A stretch of 10,236 bases of DNA. Origin: Ruminococcaceae bacterium UBA737. Its GTDB lineage: Bacteria > Bacillota > Clostridia > Oscillospirales > Acutalibacteraceae. This document shows positions 1 through 5,552 of the stretch, piece after piece (position 1 is the stretch's first letter; each line of letters starts with the position of its first letter). The notes beneath the pieces are model-generated. The model had not been told where the DNA came from, made no database searches, and saw only the letters and a list, made by a program, of their open reading frames with translations. The translations under genes and the position numbers were made by a program. The stretch is taken from assembly GCA_002297415.1 (NCBI GenBank), contig DBKZ01000002.1, positions 4,446 through 14,681 of the forward strand. The letters run 5' to 3'.

Positions 1-21
1 GTTCAAGTCCTGTCACACTAA
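1..21 (+). tRNA. 3' end of a tRNA (partial, cut by the window edge)
   Basis: The first 21 bases read like the T-loop, the 3' half of the T-stem and the 3' acceptor strand of a tRNA. Base G1 would be position 53, TTCAAGT (2-8) the T-loop with the invariant TTC and A58, CCTGT (9-13) the closing T-stem strand, CACACTA (14-20) the acceptor strand and A21 the discriminator. No CCA follows, so it would be added after processing. The 5' half lies outside the window, so neither the folding nor the anticodon can be checked, and the amino acid is unknown. The implied acceptor 5' strand would start TAGTGTG, which is not the usual G1 start. The call rests on the characteristic GTTCAAGTCC block and could be a chance match. 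Confidence 0.55.
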
Positions 22-34
22 GCGAGTGATAATT

Positions 35-889
35 ATGAAACTGTTTGACCTTCATTCCGATACGCCCTACAGGTGCTTTACTGAAAATTTAAAGCCTGAC
101 AGCAAAATGTTATCCGCGGGAATAAATCAGACCGATTGTTTTGAAAAATGGGAGCAGTTTTATGCCGTCTGGATAAAAGACGATGAGACCGAGCCCTTTA
201 AAATGTATGATAAAATTTACTCTTCTTTTTTAAAAAAAATAAAATGCTGTGAAAAAAAGCCCGAGGTTCATTTTGCCTTAGAGGGCGGAGCCGCAATTGA
301 AAACAATGATTTGTTATATAAATTAAAATCCGATAATATAGAATACATTACTCTTACTTGGAACGGGAAAAACAAAATCGCCTCGGGTTGCAAAGCGGAC
401 GGAGGGCTTACTGATTTCGGCAGAGAAACGGTTAAAATCATGAATGAATTAAAAATTGCCTGCGACCTTTCGCACAGCAATGACGAAAGCTTTTATGACG
501 CTTTATATTCAAGCGATTATCCTATAATCACTCATGCCTGCTTAAAAGAAATCTGCCCGAACCGAAGAAATTTTACTTTAGAGCAGATAAGACTGCTTTT
601 TGAAAAGGGCGGCATTTTTGGAATTTGCTTTTATCCGGAATTTACAGGCGGAAAAAATGTATTTGAAAATATATACAGGAATGTGTATAATATTCTTGAT
701 ATGGGATTTAAAAATAACCTTGCTATAGGCTCTGATTTTGACGGAGCCGATATGTCAGACGATTTAAAGAGTTCAAAAGACACTTTAAAGCTTTATGAAT
801 ATCTTTTAAATAAGGGTATAGATAAAAACACACTTGACGGAATTTTTTATAATAATGCTTATAATTATTTTAAAAATCTTAAAGCCTGA
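35..889 (+). CDS. Membrane dipeptidase / renal dipeptidase family (peptidase M19)
   Basis: Zinc-dependent dipeptidase of the M19 (renal dipeptidase-like) family, 284 residues if it starts at ATG 35. Metal-ligand positions expected for the family are visible: HSD near the N-terminus (H7, D9), the bridging glutamate in ALEGG (E83), DLSH (H147) and ITHA (H167). The conserved NRRN arginine (near 178) and GSDFDG (D234/D236) are also present. The second histidine motif reads THAC rather than the more usual SHS-type sequence. There is no signal peptide, so it is probably cytoplasmic and acts on dipeptides or similar amide substrates; the real substrate cannot be read from sequence. An in-frame GTG at 26 would add three residues. 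I prefer ATG 35 because MKLFDLHSD matches the family start and GTGAT at 26-30 can serve as part of the ribosome binding site. It ends 26 bases before thrC with no terminator between, so the two are probably co-transcribed. Confidence 0.88.
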   Translation: MKLFDLHSDTPYRCFTENLKPDSKMLSAGINQTDCFEKWEQFYAVWIKDDETEPFKMYDKIYSSFLKKIKCCEKKPEVHFALEGGAAIENNDLLYKLKSDNIEYITLTWNGKNKIASGCKADGGLTDFGRETVKIMNELKIACDLSHSNDESFYDALYSSDYPIITHACLKEICPNRRNFTLEQIRLLFEKGGIFGICFYPEFTGGKNVFENIYRNVYNILDMGFKNNLAIGSDFDGADMSDDLKSSKDTLKLYEYLLNKGIDKNTLDGIFYNNAYNYFKNLKA

Positions 890-915
890 AATTTAAAAAC
901 CAAAGGGAGAAGAAA

Positions 916-2397
916 ATGGATTACATAAGTACAAGGAATAAAAATTTAAAGGTTTCTTCGGCTTTTGCCATTGCAAACGGAATTAGCACCGAGGGCGGAC
1001 TTTTTGTGCCCGAAGAAATTCCGGCGCTTTCAGCCGAGGATTTTGAAGCTTTAAAAAAGCTTGATTATATCGGCAGAGCTAAGGCGGTACTTTCAAAATT
1101 CCTTACCGATTTTACAGATTCGGAGCTTGAAAAATGCTTAAACGGAGCATATAAAAACACATTTGACGACGATTGTCCGGCACCCATGGCAAAGCTCGGA
1201 GATAAAACTCATATTTTAGAGCTTTGGCACGGACCGACCTGCGCATTTAAAGACCTTGCTTTACAGCTTCTTCCTTATCTTATGACGGTTTCCGCGAAAA
1301 AGGTTTCCGACGGCGTTAAAACCGTAATTTTGGTAGCAACCTCGGGAGATACTGGAAAAGCAGCGCTGGAGGGCTTTAAGGATGTTGAAAATACTGAAAT
1401 TATCGTATTTTACCCCGAAGACGGAGTCAGCGCAATGCAAAAGCTGCAAATGGTTTCTCAAAATGGAAATAATGTACATGTCTGCGCTATCCGCGGCAAT
1501 TTTGACGACGCTCAGTCGGCAGTTAAGAAGATTTTTACCGACGAAAGCATAATAGAAAAGCTCAAAGAGAAAAATATGAAGTTTTCTTCGGCAAATTCGA
1601 TTAACTGGGGAAGACTTGCGCCTCAGATAGTTTATTATGTTTCGGCTTATATTGACCTTTTGAATGAAAACGCCGATTTAAGCAACGGCTTTAATGTAAC
1701 CGTTCCTACGGGAAATTTCGGAAATATTTTAGCAGCCTATTATGCAAAGAAAATGGGAGTGCCGATAAATAAGCTTATCTGCGCGTCTAATTCAAATAAT
1801 GTTCTTACCGATTTTATCAATTCGGGAGTTTATGACCGCAACAGGAAATTTTTCACCACCTGCTCTCCGTCAATGGATATTCTTATTTCAAGCAATCTTG
1901 AAAGACTTTTATTCGACCTTTGCGAAAAGGATGACGAATATGTAGCTTCTCTTCAAAAAAGCCTTTCTGAAAACGGAAAATATGAGGTTTGCGGCGCTGT
2001 CAGGGAAAAACTAAACAAGCTTTTCTTTGCCGATTTCTGTACAGACGAGGAAACCTTTGAAACAATTTCCTCTGTCTTTAAGGAATACGGTTATCTTATT
2101 GATACTCATACGGCGGTAGCTGTCAATGTTTATAAAAAGTATCTTAATAAAACAAATGATAACATTCCCGCAGTTATAGCTTCTACGGCTTCTCCGTATA
2201 AGTTTACAAGAAGCGTGCTTTCTGCTCTCGGCGAAAAGCCTAAGGAAAACGAATTCGAAAATATCGAATTGTTAAAGGCTGTTTCAAACACTCAGATTCC
2301 TTCGCCTATAGAAAATCTTAAAAACGCCGAAGTTAGATTTAAAGAAGTTTATAATAAGGATGAGCTTGATAAAGCGGTTTATAATTGTCTTATGTAA
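916..2397 (+). CDS. thrC: Threonine synthase
   Basis: PLP-dependent enzyme of the last step of threonine synthesis: O-phospho-L-homoserine plus water gives L-threonine and phosphate. It has 493 residues, the length of the long (E. coli/yeast-like) threonine synthase class. The N-terminal part has STRN (5-8) and the STEGGLFVPEE stretch typical of the family. The PLP Schiff-base lysine is K112 in GPTCAFKD. The ATSGDTGKAA loop lies at 141-150, NSINWGRLAPQIVYY near residue 228, and PTGNFGNILAAYYAKK supplies the cofactor phosphate-binding loop. The start is supported by GGGAG at 905-909, six bases before the ATG. It sits 26 bases after the dipeptidase gene and is followed by a strong intrinsic terminator. 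No homoserine dehydrogenase or kinase gene is in the window, so the rest of the pathway must be elsewhere. Confidence 0.97.
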   Translation: MDYISTRNKNLKVSSAFAIANGISTEGGLFVPEEIPALSAEDFEALKKLDYIGRAKAVLSKFLTDFTDSELEKCLNGAYKNTFDDDCPAPMAKLGDKTHILELWHGPTCAFKDLALQLLPYLMTVSAKKVSDGVKTVILVATSGDTGKAALEGFKDVENTEIIVFYPEDGVSAMQKLQMVSQNGNNVHVCAIRGNFDDAQSAVKKIFTDESIIEKLKEKNMKFSSANSINWGRLAPQIVYYVSAYIDLLNENADLSNGFNVTVPTGNFGNILAAYYAKKMGVPINKLICASNSNNVLTDFINSGVYDRNRKFFTTCSPSMDILISSNLERLLFDLCEKDDEYVASLQKSLSENGKYEVCGAVREKLNKLFFADFCTDEETFETISSVFKEYGYLIDTHTAVAVNVYKKYLNKTNDNIPAVIASTASPYKFTRSVLSALGEKPKENEFENIELLKAVSNTQIPSPIENLKNAEVRFKEVYNKDELDKAVYNCLM

Positions 2398-2407
2398 TGT
2401 TCTTTTC

Positions 2408-2446
2408 TATCCGGCTCTTGTGATTTAAGAGCCGGATATTTTTTTT
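2408..2446 (+). terminator. Rho-independent terminator after thrC
   Basis: A perfect 12-base-pair stem, TATCCGGCTCTT (2408-2419) with AAGAGCCGGATA (2427-2438), encloses a 7-base loop and is followed by eight T (2439-2446). It starts 10 bases after the thrC stop. On the minus strand the stem is followed by GAAAAGA and not a U-run, so it should work well only for thrC, although the minus-strand gene that ends at 2451 runs straight into it. Confidence 0.93.
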
Positions 2447-2450
2447 AGAA

Positions 2451-2612
2451 TTACTGTCTTGCTGCAAAGGTGTCGCAGCAGGTTTCGCTGCAGCAATTAG
2501 CAGTGCAGTTGCCGATTTTTATCATACCGGCCTTACATGAATCGTTTTCGGTGTGATGAACACAGTTTTGTACTGAACAATGGATACAATTTTCGGTTTT
2601 GCAATCTGACAT
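2451..2612 (-). CDS. Cysteine-rich small protein with DUF1540 domain
   Basis: A 53-residue protein with ten cysteines (positions 4, 9, 12, 17, 26, 36, 40, 41, 45, 46). The pattern CxVxxCxxH...CxAxxIxIG...TxCxTF matches the DUF1540 family common in Clostridia, whose function is unknown; cysteine spacing suggests metal binding. The longer in-frame extension upstream (to 2756) would overlap the divergent phosphoesterase gene. I chose ATG at 2612 because AAAGGA lies eight bases before it on the minus strand, and the product then begins just ahead of the cysteine motif. An ATG three codons further upstream sits too close to that ribosome binding site. It is transcribed divergently from the metallophosphoesterase across 76 bases. 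The C-terminal part has two CC pairs (40-41 and 45-46), which make it unusually cysteine-dense. There is no signal peptide. Confidence 0.85.
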   Translation of the reverse strand: MSDCKTENCIHCSVQNCVHHTENDSCKAGMIKIGNCTANCCSETCCDTFAARQ

Positions 2613-2688
2613 TAAAATCATCCTTTCCGGCTTAACGCCTTTATTATTATTGACATCAATCATTAAATTATGTAAGGCAGGTGAAAAA
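2613..2688. promoter_or_regulatory. Divergent control region between the DUF1540 and phosphoesterase genes
   Basis: This 76-base AT-rich gap must hold the start signals of both genes unless one is read from further away. On the plus strand TTGACA (2650-2655) is a perfect -35-like hexamer, but the best -10-like hexamer, TATGTA at 2669-2674, is only 13 bases away, so this promoter is uncertain. AGGTG at 2679-2683 is the phosphoesterase ribosome binding site. The -35 overlaps a short inverted repeat, ATTGA-CA-TCAAT (2649-2660), which could be an operator. No clear minus-strand promoter stands out. Confidence 0.35.
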
Positions 2689-3384
2689 ATGAATTTATTT
2701 GCTACCTCTGATCTGCATTTATCCCTTAATACCGATAAATCAATGGAAATATTCAAGGGTTGGCAGGATTATACGCAGAGAATTAAAAATAATTGGACAA
2801 GACTTGTAACGGACGATGATACTGTTGTCATAGCCGGCGATATTTCGTGGGGAAGCAGCCTTGAAGAGTCGAAAAAAGACCTTGAATTTTTAAATTCTTT
2901 GCCTGGGAAAAAGCTGCTTATAAAGGGAAATCATGATTTTTGGTGGTCAACCGCGAGTAAAATAAATTCATTTTTTAAGGAAAACGGATTTGATACTTTA
3001 AATATAGTTCATAATAATTGCGCAGAAGTAGGGGAATATGCCGTTTGCGGAACGCGCGGCTGGCTTTATGACGGCACGGGAACTCATAATAAAAAAGTGA
3101 CGGACAGGGAATGCGGAAGGCTTAAAAGCTCTCTGCTTGAAGCCAAAGACAAAAATTTAAAGCCTGTAGTATTTCTTCACTATCCTCCTGCTTACGGAGA
3201 ATTCAGGTCGGAAGAAATAATCAAAATTTTAAAAGAGTTTAATATAAAGGAAATTTATTACGGACATATTCACGGAGCAGGCTTTAACAGCTGTTTAAAG
3301 GAGTGCGAGGGCATAGAATTCAACCTTCTTTCCTGCGACTGTAACGATTTCACGCCTATTTTAGTAAAAAAATTAAAAATTTAG
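2689..3384 (+). CDS. Metallophosphoesterase, COG1768-type predicted phosphohydrolase
   Basis: A 231-residue calcineurin-like phosphoesterase with all the usual di-metal motifs: DLH at 8-10, GDISW near 50, GNHD(F)WW near 85, a histidine in FLHYPP near 165 and GHIHG near 193. The overall arrangement (MNLFATSDLHLS start, EDL/DLEFLNSLPGKK before GNHDFWW) resembles the COG1768 group, whose substrate is not established. It is cytoplasmic, with no signal peptide or membrane segment. A longer in-frame start at 2599 exists, but it would overlap the DUF1540 gene and add a segment without family similarity. ATG 2689 has AGGTG five bases upstream and places the first metal-binding aspartate at residue 8, as usual. 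No terminator hairpin is visible between this gene and tig; the tig promoter begins almost at once after the stop, so some read-through into tig is possible. Confidence 0.88.
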   Translation: MNLFATSDLHLSLNTDKSMEIFKGWQDYTQRIKNNWTRLVTDDDTVVIAGDISWGSSLEESKKDLEFLNSLPGKKLLIKGNHDFWWSTASKINSFFKENGFDTLNIVHNNCAEVGEYAVCGTRGWLYDGTGTHNKKVTDRECGRLKSSLLEAKDKNLKPVVFLHYPPAYGEFRSEEIIKILKEFNIKEIYYGHIHGAGFNSCLKECEGIEFNLLSCDCNDFTPILVKKLKI

Positions 3385-3394
3385 CAAATAATAG

Positions 3395-3444
3395 TGGAAA
3401 AAAGATTTTATTTGTGGTATAATGAAATGCAATTTATGCGGAGG
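3395..3444 (+). promoter_or_regulatory. Sigma-A-type promoter and ribosome binding site of tig
   Basis: TATAAT at 3418-3423 is a perfect -10 box, preceded by TGG (3415-3417), so it is an extended -10. TGGAAA at 3395-3400 lies 17 bases upstream and matches the -35 consensus at four of six positions. Transcription would begin near 3430, about 23 bases before the start codon. GGAGG (3440-3444) is the ribosome binding site, eight bases before ATG 3453. No CtsR-type repeat (GGTCAAA) or CIRCE element is visible here. Confidence 0.75.
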
Positions 3445-3452
3445 TATAGAAA

Positions 3453-4853
3453 ATGAGTTTAAAAGAGACTAAAAAAATTGATACCAACAGGTATCAGCTT
3501 GAAATCACTATTGACGGTGATAAGTTCAAAGAAGCTATAAAGGAGGCTTACCGCAGAAACGGAAAGAAAATAAATGTCCCCGGTTTCAGAAAAGGAAAAG
3601 CTCCTTTACATATGATAGAAACTTATTACGGCACCGAAGTATTTTTTGAGGACGCTTTAAATCTTCTTTACAATGATGCCGTTGAGGACGCAATAAAAGA
3701 GTCGGGTCTTAAGGTTATTGACGATAAAATGGATTTCGACCTTGTTTCAATTTCTAAGGATGACGGTGTAGATTTCAAGGTAAGCCTTACAACATATCCT
3801 GAAATCACCCTTAAGGAATATAAGGGACTTAAAGCGGAAAAGGTTGCCGTTAAGGTTGATGCCGCTGAGGTAAACAGCGAGCTTAACGCTATGGCCGAAA
3901 GAAATTCACGCATGGTTTCCGTTGAAGACAGAGCCGCTAAAAAGGGCGATACCGTTGTAATCGACTTTGAAGGCTTTACAGACGGAAAAGCATTCGACGG
4001 CGGAAAGGCAGAGGGTCATTCCTTAGAGCTCGGTTCGGGTCAGTTTATCCCCGGATTTGAGGATCAGATTATCGGTAAGAATATCGGTGATGAGTTCGAT
4101 GTTAATGTTACCTTCCCTGAGGAATACGGTGCTAAAGAGCTTGCCGGTAAGCCTGCGGTATTTAAGGTTAAGCTTCATGAAATCAAAATCAAAGAGTTTC
4201 CCGCTATTGATGATGAGTTTGCTAAGGATGTCAGCGAATTCGACACCTTGAAGGACCTTAAGGCAGATTTAAAGAAAAAGGCTCTTGAAAGAAAGAAAAA
4301 AGCGGCTGAAGAAGCTGTTGAAAATGAGCTTGTTCAGCAGATTGTTGACGGAATTGAGGGAGATATCCCCGAAGCAATGTTTGAAAACCGCCTTAATCAG
4401 TCGGTTGAGGAATTTGCTTACCGTCTCCAGTCTCAGGGAATGAACCTTGAAACATATCTTAAATATACCAACAGCACTATTGACGATTTCAAGAAGAGCT
4501 TCCGTCCGCAGGCTGAAATGCAGGTTAAATACCGCCTTGCTCTCGATAAGATTGCAGAGCTTGAAAATCTTAAGGCTGACGAGAAGGACTTAGAAGAAGA
4601 GTACAAGAAGTTAGCTGAGGGCTACGGAATAGATGTCGATAAGGTTAAAGCCGCTATTCCCGCAAGCGAGCTTGAAAAGGATATCTGCGCTAATAAGGCT
4701 ATTGACCTTGTTAAAAACAGCGCTGAGATAACCGAGGTTGAGGCTAAGGCTGAAACTCCGGCTAAAAAGGCTCCTGCAAAGAAAGCTCCGGCTAAGAAAA
4801 CAGCCGCTAAAAAGACCGCTTCAAAAGAATCAGAAGCAAAAGAAGATAAATAA
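3453..4853 (+). CDS. tig: Trigger factor, ribosome-associated chaperone and prolyl isomerase
   Basis: A 466-residue trigger factor that binds the ribosome exit tunnel and shields nascent chains. The N-terminal domain carries the ribosome-docking signature GFRKGKAP (44-51). The central FKBP-type peptidyl-prolyl isomerase domain spans roughly 160-246 (KKGDTVVIDFEG...GSGQFIPGFEDQ). The helical C-terminal chaperone domain follows to about 425. It is longer than the roughly 430 residues of typical members because of a lysine/alanine/proline-rich tail at 424-466, with PAKKA-type repeats. The start is fixed by GGAGG and by family alignment. It is the first gene of the tig-clpP-clpX group, with its own promoter. 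No hairpin terminator separates it from clpP (54 bases), so at least part of clpP expression should come from this promoter. Confidence 0.97.
   Translation: MSLKETKKIDTNRYQLEITIDGDKFKEAIKEAYRRNGKKINVPGFRKGKAPLHMIETYYGTEVFFEDALNLLYNDAVEDAIKESGLKVIDDKMDFDLVSISKDDGVDFKVSLTTYPEITLKEYKGLKAEKVAVKVDAAEVNSELNAMAERNSRMVSVEDRAAKKGDTVVIDFEGFTDGKAFDGGKAEGHSLELGSGQFIPGFEDQIIGKNIGDEFDVNVTFPEEYGAKELAGKPAVFKVKLHEIKIKEFPAIDDEFAKDVSEFDTLKDLKADLKKKALERKKKAAEEAVENELVQQIVDGIEGDIPEAMFENRLNQSVEEFAYRLQSQGMNLETYLKYTNSTIDDFKKSFRPQAEMQVKYRLALDKIAELENLKADEKDLEEEYKKLAEGYGIDVDKVKAAIPASELEKDICANKAIDLVKNSAEITEVEAKAETPAKKAPAKKAPAKKTAAKKTASKESEAKEDK
4758..4826 (+). repeat. Lys/Ala/Pro-rich tandem motif encoding the trigger factor tail
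   Basis: In-frame degenerate repeats encode residues 436-458 of trigger factor: PAKKA, PAKKA, PAKKT, AAKKT, ASK. The unit is five codons (15 bases) with synonymous differences between copies, so the DNA repeat is imperfect while the peptide repeat is clear. The motif resembles the AKKP-type tails of histone H1-like bacterial proteins and would be disordered and strongly basic. It is followed by a mixed-charge end, ESEAKEDK. Confidence 0.85.
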
Positions 4854-4907
4854 TTGATTATAATTTTTTAAGCTTGCTCATACTAATACGTATAGGAGGT
4901 TAGATTT

Positions 4908-5489
4908 ATGAGTTTAGTACCTTATGTTGTAGAACAGACCAGCCGCGGAGAAAGGTCTTATGATATTTTCTCCCGTCTGCTCAATGACAGAATTATCATG
5001 CTTAACGATCAGGTGGATAATAATTCTGCAAGCGTTGTTATAGCACAAATGCTTTATCTTGAGGGACAGGATCCCGAAAAGGATATAAGCTTTTATATCA
5101 ACAGCCCGGGAGGCTCGGTATCTGCAGGTATGGCAATTTATGATACAATGCAGTATATCAAGTGCGATGTCAGCACAATCTGCCTCGGAATGGCAGCAAG
5201 CATGGGCGCGTTCCTTCTTGCCGCAGGCGCTAAGGGTAAGCGCTTCGCGCTTCCGAACAGCGAAATAATGATTCATCAGCCCTTAGGCTCCGCAGAGGGT
5301 CAGGCAACGGATATTCTTATCCATGCAAATCATATTAAGCACATCAGAAGCACTATAAACGAAATTCTCGCCGCAGAAACAGGAAAGCCGCTCAGCGTTA
5401 TTGAGCAGGACACCGAGCGCGATAATTTTATGACTGCCAAGGAAGCCGCTGATTACGGTCTTATTGATAAGGTTATAACAAAAAGATAA
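4908..5489 (+). CDS. clpP: ATP-dependent Clp protease, proteolytic subunit ClpP
   Basis: A 193-residue serine peptidase that forms the two-heptamer proteolytic chamber used by Clp ATPases such as ClpX. The catalytic triad is visible: Ser98 in AASMG, His123 in MIHQP and Asp172 in RDNF. The family motifs INSPGGSV (64-71) and GLIDKVI at the C-terminal end are present. The start has GGAGG at 4895-4899, eight bases before ATG 4908, and the N-terminus MSLVPYVVEQ is the usual short one, with little or no propeptide. It follows tig by 54 bases and precedes clpX by 63 bases, the gene order known from many bacteria. A TATAAT at 4859-4864 in the tig-clpP gap could provide a secondary promoter, but no good -35 is seen. 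No CtsR box is visible. Confidence 0.98.
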   Translation: MSLVPYVVEQTSRGERSYDIFSRLLNDRIIMLNDQVDNNSASVVIAQMLYLEGQDPEKDISFYINSPGGSVSAGMAIYDTMQYIKCDVSTICLGMAASMGAFLLAAGAKGKRFALPNSEIMIHQPLGSAEGQATDILIHANHIKHIRSTINEILAAETGKPLSVIEQDTERDNFMTAKEAADYGLIDKVITKR

Positions 5490-5499
5490 TTTTTAAAAG

Positions 5500-5534
5500 A
5501 ACCGGAAAGTCCGCATATTGCGTATTTTCCGGTT
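5500..5534 (+). terminator. Hairpin between clpP and clpX, possible attenuator or processing site
   Basis: AACCGGAAA (5500-5508) pairs perfectly with TTTCCGGTT (5526-5534). Inside the 17-base loop, CGC (5512-5514) can pair with GCG (5520-5522), giving a second short stem over ATATT. Only four T follow (5533-5536), so it is a weak terminator at best. It ends seven bases before the clpX ribosome binding site AAGGAG (5541-5546). It could reduce read-through, stabilise clpP mRNA or influence clpX translation. Confidence 0.6.
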
Positions 5535-5552
5535 TTAAGTAAGGAGCATTTA

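Noticed and set aside
2599..2688. N-terminal extension of the metallophosphoesterase giving a hydrophobic leader
   Set aside because: It would overlap the start of the DUF1540 gene, and the conserved family start with a proper ribosome binding site is at 2689. The hydrophobic stretch is a translation of the AT-rich intergenic region.
2613..2756. N-terminal extension of the DUF1540 protein to 101 residues
   Set aside because: The extra 48 residues are the antisense of the phosphoesterase start and of the intergenic region. AAAGGA eight bases before ATG 2612 explains the shorter start.
3385..3452. CtsR or CIRCE heat-shock operator before tig, and likewise before clpP and clpX
   Set aside because: No GGTCAAA-type tandem heptads and no TTAGCACTC/GAGTGCTAA pair are visible in any of the three upstream gaps.
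4859..4864. TATAAT in the tig-clpP gap as a clpP promoter
   Set aside because: The hexamer is perfect, but the bases 17 upstream, in the end of tig, do not resemble a -35 and there is no TGn extension. It may be chance in an AT-rich spacer.
4886..4893. ATACGTAT palindrome before clpP
   Set aside because: Only eight bases long, directly next to the ribosome binding site, with no second copy in the window; not enough to call an operator.
4914..5276. Minus-strand open frame of 120 codons inside clpP
   Set aside because: It lies entirely opposite a strongly supported clpP gene, has no ribosome binding site or recognisable domain, and arises from the codon pattern of the sense strand.
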